Shown here: piece after piece, positions 8,730-18,043 of the stretch
Position numbering within the stretch: position 1 is the first letter of the stretch
Layout: each line of letters opens with the position of its first letter
Assembly (NCBI RefSeq): GCF_004331685.1
Contig: NZ_SJSM01000011.1
Location: 118,990-182,989 of the forward strand
From: Pedobacter hiemivivus
GTDB taxonomy: Bacteria; Bacteroidota; Bacteroidia; Sphingobacteriales; Sphingobacteriaceae
Length of the DNA: 64,000 nt
Direction of reading: 5' to 3'
The notes under the pieces: model-generated
What the model was told of the DNA's origin: nothing
Seen by the model: the letters and a program-made list of their open reading frames with translations, nothing else
The model's database searches: none
Program-made: the position numbers and the translations under genes

Positions 8730-9836
8730 ATGAATACTGACAACTTATTCAGACCCTTTAGTCTGAAATCATTGAATATAAAAAACAGAATTGTAATGGC
8801 TCCTATGACGCGGTCATTCTCACCAAATGGAATACCTACTTCGGATGTGGCCGCTTATTATCAGAAAAGAGCGGAAGGTGAAGTTGGCTTGATTCTTTCT
8901 GAAGGAACAGTGATTGATCGTGTTGCTTCTTCTAACGATGCTAATGTTCCTCATTTTCATGGAACAGCGGCACTGTCGGGTTGGGAGAACGTAATTAAAA
9001 GCGTTCATGCAGCAGGAGGTAAGATGGGGCCTCAGATCTGGCATATGGGAATTATGGATAACCACCATTCTGGATGGCTACCATCTGAGCCATTTGAAGG
9101 TCCTTCAGGCATAAATAGACCGGGCTTTAACAATGGAAATACCATGACCGAAAGCGACATTTCTGAAGCAATTTCGGCCTATGGCCGTGCAGCAGCAGAT
9201 GCGAAACGTTTGGGATTTGATACTGTTGAGATTCATGGTGCCCATGGTTACCTGATCGATCAGTTCTTCTGGGAAGGCACAAATTTACGTACAGACGGTT
9301 ATGGTGGTAAAACCTTACCAGAACGTAGTCATTTTGCCATTGAAGTGATCAAGGAAGTACGGAGACAAGTAGGGGAAGATTTTGCCATCATCCTTCGTTT
9401 GTCACAATGGAAACCTGCCGATTATACCAACCAAATGGCAAAAACACCCGAAGAACTGGAAGCATGGTTAAACCCTATGGCTGATGCAGGTGTCGATATT
9501 TTCCATTGTTCGCAACGTCGTTTCTGGGAACCAGAGTTTGAGGGTTCTGATCTGAATTTTGCTGGATGGGCAAAAAAGGTAACTGGAAAGGCAACGATTA
9601 CCGTAGGTTCTGTAGGCTTGAACGGTGAATTTTTAGCTGCTTTTGCGGGTGAAAGCTCTGAGCCAAGTTCTTTAGAAGAATTGATGCGTCGTATGGATAG
9701 AGGCGATTTTGACCTTGTTGCTGTTGGAAGACCATTGCTATCGGATCCAAATTGGGTAAGGAAAATCAGAGAAGGAAATACCGGAGCGTTAAAAGGCTTT
9801 ACAAAAGCAGCACTTAGCGAGCTGGTTTTAGATTAA
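8730..9836 (+). CDS. Old Yellow Enzyme family NADH:flavin oxidoreductase
   Basis: This is a single-domain FMN-dependent ene-reductase of 368 residues. The N-terminus (LFRPFSLKSLNIKNRIVMAP) gives the first beta strand with the MAPMTR block. QIWHMG and HGAHGYLIDQFF supply the FMN and substrate pocket, followed by NLRTDGYGG and the phosphate-binding end VAVGRPLLSDPNWV. It should reduce activated C=C bonds, quinones or nitro compounds with NAD(P)H in the cytoplasm. Control by the ArsR-type protein just upstream suggests induction by reactive electrophiles or quinones, which is inference. A strong terminator follows. Confidence 0.92.
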   Translation: MNTDNLFRPFSLKSLNIKNRIVMAPMTRSFSPNGIPTSDVAAYYQKRAEGEVGLILSEGTVIDRVASSNDANVPHFHGTAALSGWENVIKSVHAAGGKMGPQIWHMGIMDNHHSGWLPSEPFEGPSGINRPGFNNGNTMTESDISEAISAYGRAAADAKRLGFDTVEIHGAHGYLIDQFFWEGTNLRTDGYGGKTLPERSHFAIEVIKEVRRQVGEDFAIILRLSQWKPADYTNQMAKTPEELEAWLNPMADAGVDIFHCSQRRFWEPEFEGSDLNFAGWAKKVTGKATITVGSVGLNGEFLAAFAGESSEPSSLEELMRRMDRGDFDLVAVGRPLLSDPNWVRKIREGNTGALKGFTKAALSELVLD

Positions 9837-9861
9837 TCTATACTTTTTTGAAATAGATAAG

Positions 9862-9896
9862 GGCCTGGTCATAAGAAATTATGATCAGGCCTTTTT
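9862..9896 (+). terminator. Rho-independent terminator after OYE gene
   Basis: Stem GGCCTGGTCATAA (9862-9874) pairs with TTATGATCAGGCC (9879-9891), with one G-T wobble and a GAAA loop, followed by TTTTT. It closes the arsR-OYE operon. Confidence 0.9.
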
Positions 9897-9903
9897 ATTT
9901 TAT

Positions 9904-10032
9904 CTATTGATCGTCTAGTGTTTTTAGAAAAGAGATGATATCATAGATCTCTTTTTTGCTAAGGTTCAGTGGGCTCGGAGATAGTATTTCTCTATTGGCA
10001 ATGATTAATTCATCAGAATCGTTCTTCTTCAT
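9904..10032 (-). pseudogene. Remnant of di-haem cytochrome c peroxidase C-terminus
   Basis: The minus strand encodes a 42-residue frame that begins MKKNDSDELI and ends SPLNLSKKEIYDIISFLKTL followed by DDQ and a stop. The stretch LNLS..E..DIISFLKTLDD is the typical last helix of MauG/CcpA-type di-haem cytochrome c peroxidases. The rest of the enzyme, including both CxxCH haem sites, is absent, and an in-frame TAA lies eight codons upstream of the ATG. An AAGGA precedes the ATG, so expression as a small peptide cannot be excluded. I read it as a decayed gene end. Confidence 0.5.
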
Positions 10033-10231
10033 ATCCTTAACTAAAAGACAGTATTATTTGGAGGTAAGCAAAGGGTAATTAGTGTAGGAAGGAAGGTGTT
10101 TTCCCTTTGTAAGTTTCTAAAGCAAACATAATAATGGGGAATCTGAGTAAATGCAGGTATAAATCGTAAAGTGTTTTTTAATTTTTGATTAGAATTAACA
10201 CTATATTTAGGTTTAGCTAACATATAGCAAA

Positions 10232-10239
10232 TAGTTTTG
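10232..10239 (+). promoter_or_regulatory. -7 promoter box of the ECF sigma gene
   Basis: TAGTTTTG matches the TAnnTTTG consensus. Transcription would begin about 4 bases later, next to the GTG/ATG at 10244/10247, giving a leaderless or almost leaderless mRNA. No clear -33 TTG is seen; ATTTAG at 10205-10210 has the right spacing. Confidence 0.35.
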
Positions 10240-10246
10240 TGCCGTG

Positions 10247-10795
10247 ATGTTAAACTATATCCAAAATATAAAAGAGGGGGATCATATATCTTTTGAAATA
10301 GTTTTTAAACTATGTCACAAAAAGGTGTATGCTTATCTTTTGAAAAAGACGGCTTCTGAAGATCTTGCTCAGGAACTAACTCAGCTTGCTTTTATAAAGT
10401 TGTGGAATTTTAAACATACGCTATCGGAAGCGCATGAGTTTGATCATCAATTGTTCCGAATAGCAAAGACCACACTGCTTGACTATTTTAAAAAGCTGGC
10501 AAATGATGAGCGGAATCTTAAACTTTACTATAACAGGATTTCTGAAGAGGCTGCTGACCAGAATCAAAATTTTGAAACCAATCAGCAATTGGAAGTCGCT
10601 TTAAGTCTGCTACCGCCTACACGTAAAAAAGTTTTCATTTTAAATCGCTTACAAGGGTATTCCTATAAAGAAATCTCCGAACAGCTTTCTATTTCTCCCA
10701 GAACGGTAGAAAAGCACATTTCGCTGGCCACCAAGCAGCTTAATGGTTATGCTTATCTTCCAGTGTTTATCCTTCTTTTTAAATTTCTCCGTTAA
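10247..10795 (+). CDS. ECF sigma-70 factor of a SusCD locus
   Basis: Region 2 is seen at about residues 15-60 (ending SEDLAQELTQLAFIKLWNF), and region 4 at about 120-165 (LPPTRKKVFILNRLQGYSYK, then EISEQLSISPRTVEKHIS). The tail LPVFILLFKFLR is hydrophobic, a feature common in the Bacteroidota sigma factors that partner FecR. The start is ATG 10247; a GTG directly before it (10244) would add one residue. FecR follows 57 bp downstream, then SusC and SusD. The sigma factor is expected to be held by FecR at the membrane and to turn on the SusCD genes when their ligand is imported. Confidence 0.92.
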   Translation: MLNYIQNIKEGDHISFEIVFKLCHKKVYAYLLKKTASEDLAQELTQLAFIKLWNFKHTLSEAHEFDHQLFRIAKTTLLDYFKKLANDERNLKLYYNRISEEAADQNQNFETNQQLEVALSLLPPTRKKVFILNRLQGYSYKEISEQLSISPRTVEKHISLATKQLNGYAYLPVFILLFKFLR

Positions 10796-10852
10796 TTAAA
10801 AAATATTTTTTGCCCGTTACGGGTTTGTGTCTAATTCAATCGTATTAGTAGT

Positions 10853-11878
10853 ATGAGTGTATCTGATCAGTTGTTGGATAAATATTTTAAAGGACAATGT
10901 AGCCCCGAAGAAAAGCTGCAGGTGCTAGACTATTTGGATAATGTTGATGAGCTGCCAGCGCATTTATTAAGTAAAGATGAATGGGACCAAATGGATGAGG
11001 CTACAATAGATGAGCTAAAAACTGAGGAGATGCTTAATGCGATAAAAAGGCAGACTATAACTAAAGTTTATCGCTTAAAATGGATAAAAGTTCTAGCAAC
11101 CGCGGCAGTTGTTCTGGCGATACTGGCAGTTGGTCTTTTAAATTTAAACAGAACTGGCTCCAATATAGAACTGGCCAAAAACAAGATCTTAAGCATTGAT
11201 AAAACAAACCCGATAAACTGGAAGTCAGTAACAAATTATACAGAACACAACCAGTTATTTACCCTGCCAGATAGTTCTGTTGTTAAAATATATCCGGGAG
11301 CAGAATTGACATATGCTATTCCATTTGGGAAAAATAAGCGAGAAGTGTATCTAAACGGCAAAAGCTTTTTTGAGGTTACAAAGGACAAGAAACATCCATT
11401 TGTGGTGTATGCTAAAGGAATTTCTACAACTGCCTTGGGAACATCTTTTACCATTACAGCTTTAGAGAAGAGCAAGTTTATAAAGGTACAGCTGCATACA
11501 GGTAAGGTTTGGGTGAAAAACCTGGATTCAATGCATCAAATTTTAGCATTTAGTAAGATTCTGTTACCTGGAAAAGAATTGGTATACAATAGCTTAATCA
11601 ATAAAGTGAAAGTCTCCGACTTTAAGACGCTATCGATCAAGACGGAAAACGCCATGAAGGAACTAAATTTTACCCAAGCGCCTTTAGTTGATGTTTTTGC
11701 TAAGCTCGAAAAACAATATAAAGTTAAGATTATTTACGACCAGGCTGATTTAGCTGAGATGTCATTTACGGGAAGTTTAAAATTAACGCAATCGATAGAT
11801 ACCATACTAGAAGAAGTTGCCGAATTGAATAAACTAAATCAAATTAAAACGACTGAAGGTTACCTGATTAGAAAGTAA
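10853..11878 (+). CDS. FecR-type anti-sigma factor
   Basis: The 341-residue protein has a cytoplasmic N-terminal part (1-77) that should bind the sigma factor. One membrane segment lies at about 78-97 (VLATAAVVLAILAVGLLNL). The periplasmic FecR domain covers about 120-225, including GTSFTITALEKSKFIKVQLH and TGKVWV. A C-terminal DUF4974 domain lies at about 265-340, starting MKELNFTQAPLVDVF. The last domain resembles the secretin/TonB N-terminal fold. It transmits the signal from the outer-membrane SusC to the sigma factor. It lies between the sigma and SusC genes. Confidence 0.92.
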   Translation: MSVSDQLLDKYFKGQCSPEEKLQVLDYLDNVDELPAHLLSKDEWDQMDEATIDELKTEEMLNAIKRQTITKVYRLKWIKVLATAAVVLAILAVGLLNLNRTGSNIELAKNKILSIDKTNPINWKSVTNYTEHNQLFTLPDSSVVKIYPGAELTYAIPFGKNKREVYLNGKSFFEVTKDKKHPFVVYAKGISTTALGTSFTITALEKSKFIKVQLHTGKVWVKNLDSMHQILAFSKILLPGKELVYNSLINKVKVSDFKTLSIKTENAMKELNFTQAPLVDVFAKLEKQYKVKIIYDQADLAEMSFTGSLKLTQSIDTILEEVAELNKLNQIKTTEGYLIRK

Positions 11879-11965
11879 ATCCAGAACCATATTAAAATAA
11901 AATAACCTGCGAATAAAGGCGGGAAGGGGTCCTTTTGCAAAAAAAACAATCAAATTAAATAGATT

Positions 11966-14900
11966 ATGCTTAGAAAACTTACTACACATTTGTTCTTTTG
12001 TCTACTGATGTTATCAGTCTCGGCAAAGACCTGGGCTCAAACATCAGAGATCACAGGAATTGTAAAAGATGAAGCTGGCCAACCATTACTTGGGGCCTCC
12101 ATACTTTTACTCAATACAAAAACCAACGAAAAGAAAGGGATAATGGTGAACGGAGAAGGCAAATTTTCAATAAAGGGCCTTTCTGCAAATGTACCCTACA
12201 GTATCAGTGCTTCATTCATTGGGTATGTTACAAAAACCATTGATAATTATGTGCTTAAAGCCGGTGAACAGGCAACTCTGCTAATTCAGCTCAACCCAGC
12301 TTCAACTACCTTAACAGATGTGGTTGTTGTAGGATATGGGAGTCAGAAAAAGAAGGATGTAACCACTTCCATCGCCAGCATCAAAGCTGCCGATCTGGAG
12401 AACCAACCCATTAGCAATGCGGCCGAGGCTATGGTTGGAAAAATGGCTGGTGTCCAGGTTTCACAGGGATCAGGAGCTCCTGGCGGTGCATTGTCCATCA
12501 AAGTTCGCGGGGTAGGTACCATAACTGCAGGTTCAAATCCATTGTATGTTATTGATGGTGTGCCCATTTCAAATGACAACATCAATACGCTAAATACAAA
12601 CGATATTGCATCTATTGAGGTTTTAAAGGATGCATCATCTGCGGCAATTTATGGTTCAAGAGGTTCTAATGGAGTGGTACTGATTACCACAAAGCAAGGC
12701 CAGAATGGCGTATCAACTATCAGTGTCAACAGCTATACCGGTTGGCAGTCACTAGCGCATAAAATCGATATGATGGATGCTTACCAGTATGCGCAAATGG
12801 TTCTGGATTCAAGGAACAATTCTTATACCGATGCGATGGAGTCTATAAATAGGAAGAATGTCGCTCTCGGACAACCTGTAGTTGGTTTTAGTGTAAACGA
12901 TAATAACGGTGTCCGACTGTTCAATACAGCCAACAATACCAATACGGTGATGCCACTAGAGGTTTTGCCATATCTGCAAGGGCAGCAGGGCTTAACCAAT
13001 ACCGACTGGCAGGATCAGATCTTTAGAACAGCCCCAATACAAAACCATTCCATTTCTGCAGCAGGTGGAAGTGAGTTGTTAAAATACTACGCCTCTATGG
13101 AATATTTTAATCAGGATGGGATTATTTTAAACAGTGGTTTTAAACGTTATAGTGGCAGGTTAAACCTGGAAGGAAAGAAAGGAGTTTTCAAATATGGTGT
13201 TAATTTCAGTCCTTCGGTCATTAATGAAAAAAGAGTAAACGCCAATGGTGCTTATAATTCCAATGGCGGAGGTATTGTTGCATCAGCATTACATTATTCG
13301 CCAATTTTCCCTGTGTACAATGCTGATGGTAGCTATAATTTTGCCCAAAATTCCTGGAGTCCTGGTACCATTACCACATTGCCAAACAACACAACTGCAA
13401 GTGGAAACGGAGAAACGCAGGCCTGGAATCCGGTAGCATTGGCGATGTTGCAAAAAGATGATGTGGCTGCTACGAGAATGACCGGTAGTGCTTTTGTAGA
13501 AGCGGAAGTACTAAAAAATTTAAAGTACAAAATTCAGTTGGGGATTGACCTGTTTAACAGTTCAGAGGATATTTTCAGACCATCTATTCTCCCCCAATCC
13601 AATACCGCAGGAAATCCATTGTCGGAGGCAACAGGCTCTTCCCGGACTATAAAAGAAACCAATTGGTTGTTAGAGCAAACCTTAAATTATGCTAAAACGA
13701 TTGGCGACCATAATATCAATGCTTTAATTGGCTGGTCTACCCAAAAAGATGATTTAAGTGGTAACTATGCTTTTGCTTCTAAAGGATTTATCAGTGACCA
13801 GATAGAATTTATAAAGGCAGGTATTGTAACCAATGGAACGGGTACAAAAACACAATGGGCTTTGGCTTCAGGTATTGCCAGGTTGCAGTATGGCTATAAA
13901 GGAAAGTATTTATTTACCGGTTCGATAAGAGCGGATGGTTCTTCAAAATTTGGAAAAAATAACAAATGGGGATATTTCCCATCTGCCTCTCTTGGTTGGA
14001 GATTGTCGGAAGAAGAATTTTTAAAGCAGTCAGAATCAATTTCTGATCTGAAGTTGAGGGCTAGTTATGGTTTAACCGGTAATTTTAATATCCCTAATTA
14101 TGCAGCACTGGGTACGATGAACAATTATGGATACGTGTTTGGCGGCACAACTCCAGGTGTTATTAATGGTGTAGCGCCAATAGCTCGACCAAATGATAAT
14201 CTACAATGGGAAAAAACGGCACAGTTAAATCTTGGATTTGATGCCGCTTTTTTCAAAAATCAACTTACTTTATCTGTTGATGTTTACAATAGTAACACCA
14301 ACAACCTGCTACTGGATGTACCGGTGCCGATCTCTACCGGTTTTGCTACCGAATTGAAAAACATTGGGAAGGTTAACAATAAAGGGATCGATATTAATTT
14401 AGGTACACAACAGCAATTTGGTGGAGTTAAATGGACGGCAAGTGGTAACTTTTCTAAAAACAAAAACAAGGTTGTAGAGTTAGGCCCAGGCAATGCAGAT
14501 ATCATTAAAACAGGCTCTGTAGCCAATGCGTACTTTATCACAAGAGTGGGCGAGCCTATTGGTTCTTACTATTTGCCAGTAGTTTTAGGTGTGTTTAAAA
14601 ATCAGGCTGAAGTAAATGCTTATCCTCATTACACTGATACTCAGGGAAACTATGACTTGAATACTTCTAAACCAGGTGACTTTAAATTTAAGGATGTTGA
14701 TGGTGATGGGATTATTGATTTAACAAAAGACCGTGAGCTAGTAGGTAATTACCTTCCTAAGTTTACCTATGGCTTTGCCACTTCAGCAGAGTATAAAGGC
14801 ATAGATCTAGGTGTATCCATGCAGGGTGTTTATGGAAATCAGATCCTTAATCTTTCCCGCAGATATTTTGCTAATAAGGAAGGAAACATGAATAATATGG

Positions 14901-15259
14901 TGAGCTCATTGGACCGCTGGATTTCGGAAAGTAATCCGGGCAGTGGTCAGGATGTAAGGGCCAATCGTGCGGCTAAAGGGAGCAATGGCACCACATCTAC
15001 CTGGCATATTGAAGACGGATCTTATTTACGCATTCGTAACATTTCTTTGGGCTATACGCTACCGGTGGGACTGATTAAGAAAATATCCTTAACTAAAGTC
15101 AGAGTATATGTGTCTATGCAAAATCCTTTTACCTTCACCAACTACACAGGATACAATCCGGAGGTTACCAATCGTTCAGATGCCACTACAAATGGAGAAG
15201 ATTATGGGGTATATCCAACAGCTAAAACAACATCAATAGGCATTAACATCACTTTATAA
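11966..15259 (+). CDS. SusC/RagA-type TonB-dependent outer-membrane transporter
   Basis: A signal peptide (to about residue 25, ending AKTWAQ) is followed by a carboxypeptidase-regulatory-like beta domain (ITGIVKDEAGQPLLGASILL) at about 28-110. A TonB-box-like VVVVGYGSQ lies near 118, then a plug with NPLYVIDGVP and the beta-barrel to the C-terminal strand TTSIGINITL. The length of 1097 is usual for a SusC without extra domains. There is no STN signalling domain ahead of the carboxypeptidase-like domain, although the locus has sigma and FecR genes. It would import an oligosaccharide, peptide or other large nutrient together with SusD. No glycosidase gene is next to it, so the substrate is unknown. 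Confidence 0.95.
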   Translation: MLRKLTTHLFFCLLMLSVSAKTWAQTSEITGIVKDEAGQPLLGASILLLNTKTNEKKGIMVNGEGKFSIKGLSANVPYSISASFIGYVTKTIDNYVLKAGEQATLLIQLNPASTTLTDVVVVGYGSQKKKDVTTSIASIKAADLENQPISNAAEAMVGKMAGVQVSQGSGAPGGALSIKVRGVGTITAGSNPLYVIDGVPISNDNINTLNTNDIASIEVLKDASSAAIYGSRGSNGVVLITTKQGQNGVSTISVNSYTGWQSLAHKIDMMDAYQYAQMVLDSRNNSYTDAMESINRKNVALGQPVVGFSVNDNNGVRLFNTANNTNTVMPLEVLPYLQGQQGLTNTDWQDQIFRTAPIQNHSISAAGGSELLKYYASMEYFNQDGIILNSGFKRYSGRLNLEGKKGVFKYGVNFSPSVINEKRVNANGAYNSNGGGIVASALHYSPIFPVYNADGSYNFAQNSWSPGTITTLPNNTTASGNGETQAWNPVALAMLQKDDVAATRMTGSAFVEAEVLKNLKYKIQLGIDLFNSSEDIFRPSILPQSNTAGNPLSEATGSSRTIKETNWLLEQTLNYAKTIGDHNINALIGWSTQKDDLSGNYAFASKGFISDQIEFIKAGIVTNGTGTKTQWALASGIARLQYGYKGKYLFTGSIRADGSSKFGKNNKWGYFPSASLGWRLSEEEFLKQSESISDLKLRASYGLTGNFNIPNYAALGTMNNYGYVFGGTTPGVINGVAPIARPNDNLQWEKTAQLNLGFDAAFFKNQLTLSVDVYNSNTNNLLLDVPVPISTGFATELKNIGKVNNKGIDINLGTQQQFGGVKWTASGNFSKNKNKVVELGPGNADIIKTGSVANAYFITRVGEPIGSYYLPVVLGVFKNQAEVNAYPHYTDTQGNYDLNTSKPGDFKFKDVDGDGIIDLTKDRELVGNYLPKFTYGFATSAEYKGIDLGVSMQGVYGNQILNLSRRYFANKEGNMNNMVSSLDRWISESNPGSGQDVRANRAAKGSNGTTSTWHIEDGSYLRIRNISLGYTLPVGLIKKISLTKVRVYVSMQNPFTFTNYTGYNPEVTNRSDATTNGEDYGVYPTAKTTSIGINITL

Positions 15260-15269
15260 AATTAGAAAG

Positions 15270-16640
15270 ATGAAAACATATATCATATCAATCCTTATTT
15301 GTGGCTTAATGATAACCGCCACATCCTGCAAAAAGTTTCTGGACTTAAAGCCGCTTGATTCCTATACTGAAGACACGTTTTATAATGACGAAAAAGGATT
15401 ACAAGGAGGTTTGATCAGTTGCTATGATGCTTTACAAACAGACAGTCTTTATGGCAATCACTTGTTAACTTTAGGCGAACTTAGAGGGGATAACCTGATC
15501 GATAATGATCCCGGCTCAGGAGCAGGTGTCCGCAATCAGATTGAAGTATTTTCCGAAACTTCTGCCAATAATATCCTTACAGGAGCCTGGATTGGAAATT
15601 ACAGAGCTGTATACCGATGCAATATCATTTTAGATCGGGCACCTAAAATAAGCATGAGTGAGACCATTAAAAATCAGATCATAGGACAAGCGAAATTTAT
15701 AAGGGCATTAAGTTATTTTAATTTAACCCGTCTTTGGGGCAATGTTCCCTTGGTATTAAAAGTTCAAAGCACGGAGGAAGCGAGACAAAATTCTCGTGCT
15801 ACAGCTGCACAGGTTTACCAGCAGGTAATTGATGATTTAACTGATGCTGCGGTAAAACTCCCAACATCCTGGCCAGATGCCCAGCGGGGAAGGGCAACTA
15901 GTTATGCCGCGACCGGCTTATTGGGCAAGGTTTACATTTATCAGAAAAAGTTTGATCTGGCTGTTCCTGCTTTAAAAACTGTTGTGACAGCTATTTACGC
16001 CAAAACCATACTGGATACAGTTCCACAGGCTAAAACTTTCCCTAATAACCTTAAAACAAGCAAGGATGTTATTTTTGCAGTTCAATATCTACTAGGTGGG
16101 GTAAAAGAGTTTGTTAATCAGGATAACCGCTATAGAAATAACAACAATACCAACATCATTAATATTCCGCAATCCCTATTTGAAGCCAGTGACAACCGTA
16201 AGGCCTTGGTTGCTATAACAGGAACAGGTGGTAGGCCAGGGAAATTTAACGCTCCGCAAGTAAACAATGAAACCAGTGGTGATTTTCCGGTTCTCCGTTG
16301 TGCTGAGGTTTTATTGATGTACGCTGAAGCACTCAATGAAACTGCTTATGGAAATGCGGAGGCTTTTAAGGCACTTAATGCGGTTCGTGAAGTTGCAAAA
16401 GCGTCTTTAAAAACTCCGGCTATGCTTACCTCGCAGGCCGAGTTCCGGACCGCTGTATATTTGGAAAGACGATTGGAGCTGGCTTTGGAAGCTGATCGCT
16501 GGTTTGACATTGTGAGAACAAATCAAATGACTGCGATTTTCCCTGGTATCCCGACTTTCAGGAGTATTTATCCGGTTCCGCAGGTAGAAATTGACAATAT
16601 TAATAATAAAAATGGCTGGCAAAATACGGGTTATAATTAA
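15270..16640 (+). CDS. SusD/RagB-type surface lipoprotein
   Basis: The N-terminus MKTYIISILICGLMITATSC is a lipoprotein signal with the lipidated cysteine at 20. The sequence continues KKFLDLKPLDSYTEDTFYND, the standard SusD start, and contains the TPR-like helix block around residues 115-230 (KFIRALSYFNLTRLWGNVPL) and the C-terminal NxxGWQNTGYN ending. The 456 residues fit the family. It forms the lid of the SusC channel on the cell surface and binds the nutrient. It is 10 bp after SusC and ends the operon before a strong terminator. Confidence 0.95.
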   Translation: MKTYIISILICGLMITATSCKKFLDLKPLDSYTEDTFYNDEKGLQGGLISCYDALQTDSLYGNHLLTLGELRGDNLIDNDPGSGAGVRNQIEVFSETSANNILTGAWIGNYRAVYRCNIILDRAPKISMSETIKNQIIGQAKFIRALSYFNLTRLWGNVPLVLKVQSTEEARQNSRATAAQVYQQVIDDLTDAAVKLPTSWPDAQRGRATSYAATGLLGKVYIYQKKFDLAVPALKTVVTAIYAKTILDTVPQAKTFPNNLKTSKDVIFAVQYLLGGVKEFVNQDNRYRNNNNTNIINIPQSLFEASDNRKALVAITGTGGRPGKFNAPQVNNETSGDFPVLRCAEVLLMYAEALNETAYGNAEAFKALNAVREVAKASLKTPAMLTSQAEFRTAVYLERRLELALEADRWFDIVRTNQMTAIFPGIPTFRSIYPVPQVEIDNINNKNGWQNTGYN

Positions 16641-16657
16641 CCCTGTTTACCAATTTT

Positions 16658-16692
16658 GGCCGGTACCTTGAGGTACCGGCCTTTTATTTTTA
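16658..16692 (+). terminator. Terminator of the SusCD operon
   Basis: A perfect 10-bp stem GGCCGGTACC (16658-16667) / GGTACCGGCC (16672-16681) with a TTGA loop is followed by TTTTATTTTTA. It ends the SusCD transcript before the YdcF-type gene. Confidence 0.93.
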
Positions 16693-16723
16693 ATATTTTT
16701 GAATGGATTATAAAACACTTTAT

Positions 16724-17974
16724 ATGAGATCTTTTTTCTTTTTGATTTGCTGCTGGTTCTGCACCATAAATGTATGGGCACAAAGTGAGGGGCCAAATAG
16801 GCAGTATGTGCTCCAAAGCACCCATAACGCTGTGCAGTATAAAAACTACTATCTGCTTACACTATTACAACAAGATCAGGCTGTAAAAAAGCTTGTTCAA
16901 AATGATCCTGTGATGAGTGATTTATTTAAAGCGCGGGAAGCAAAAATAACAGATGCACTTAAAAGTTGTCAGAATAATACTGCCTGTTTTACCGCTGCTT
17001 TTAAGTTTTCTAAAGATGAAATTTCCGCTGTTTGTGGCCGTTTAAGCTTTCTTTTTAAAGAGAATAATGCATTAGGAGCGATGGTAAAGAGTCAGGTCAT
17101 TCCTTCAGGCTGCTATAACATGTATAGCAATTTGAAACCAGTAGATATGCTGCTTAAAGCATGGGAACAGGATGCTAAGGCAATTAACTTTGCCATTGGG
17201 GTATATGTGGAGGGATCAAAACCCAACTACCCGAAAATAGATTCGATAGGGTTTAATGTGAAAGATAAAAGCTACCCTGAGCTGGTTACTACGAATGCCT
17301 TATTGAGTTTGAATACCAAAAATAAACTGTTTTTTGAGCCTTCAATGCAGTTTGCTTTGGTTGCTCTGGAAATTAACGAGCGGAATGATGCAGCAGATTA
17401 TGAGCCCATGATGAGCACTGTAAACAAATCAAGCCTTTTGGCCATCAAAAAGACAAACTTTGGCACCTATAAATATAGCTTGATATTGGTGCCCGGTGAA
17501 GGGCCTGAAGAACATGATACTGAATTAAGTGCCGGTGGGATGTTGCGCTGTCGCCTAGCTGTAGAACAGTACCAGAATGGAGTAGCACCTTTTATTATGG
17601 TTTCTGGTGGTAGGGTGCATCCTTATAAAACCAAATACAGTGAGGCTCATGAAATGAAAAAGTTTTTAATACAAAGGCTACAGATTCCCGAAAGTGCAAT
17701 TATTATGGAACCTCATGCTAGGCATACAACCACAAATATGCGTAATGCGGCCAGAATCATGTTCCGGTATGGTATACCTATGGATAAGAAAGCGCTTACC
17801 GTAACGGTTAAGTCACAAAGTATGTATATCAGCGATGTTATGCCTAAACGTTGTATTAAAGAGCTTGGCTATGAACCCTATCGGATGGGAAATCGTTTAT
17901 CAGATACCATGCTTGAATTTTATCCAAATGTAATGTCCTTACAAATTGATTATGATGAACCTATGGATCCATAG
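16724..17974 (+). CDS. Exported YdcF/DUF218 family protein
   Basis: I prefer the ATG at 16724, which begins the signal peptide MRSFFFLICCWFCTINVWAQ; a start at 16703 would put seven residues before it. The C-terminal half carries the DUF218 fold: LILVPGEGPEE, MVSGGRVHPYKTKYSEAHEM, IIMEPHARHTTTNMRNAARI and a late beta strand. The N-terminal 200 residues are helical and not recognised. DUF218 proteins occur in envelope metabolism (the family includes SanA and YdcF), but the reaction is not known. The gene has its own transcript, as a terminator lies just upstream. Confidence 0.85.
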   Translation: MRSFFFLICCWFCTINVWAQSEGPNRQYVLQSTHNAVQYKNYYLLTLLQQDQAVKKLVQNDPVMSDLFKAREAKITDALKSCQNNTACFTAAFKFSKDEISAVCGRLSFLFKENNALGAMVKSQVIPSGCYNMYSNLKPVDMLLKAWEQDAKAINFAIGVYVEGSKPNYPKIDSIGFNVKDKSYPELVTTNALLSLNTKNKLFFEPSMQFALVALEINERNDAADYEPMMSTVNKSSLLAIKKTNFGTYKYSLILVPGEGPEEHDTELSAGGMLRCRLAVEQYQNGVAPFIMVSGGRVHPYKTKYSEAHEMKKFLIQRLQIPESAIIMEPHARHTTTNMRNAARIMFRYGIPMDKKALTVTVKSQSMYISDVMPKRCIKELGYEPYRMGNRLSDTMLEFYPNVMSLQIDYDEPMDP

Positions 17975-18043
17975 TTCAAATAATCAAACAATTGTAGCAA
18001 TGGAGTTGTAGTTATATATTTAGAGAACTAAAGCCCTCTTACT

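Noticed and set aside
10041..10223. 60-codon minus-strand frame upstream of the ECF sigma gene
   Set aside because: The translation has no domain, is rich in rare-looking residues and lies over the sigma promoter; it reads as non-coding.
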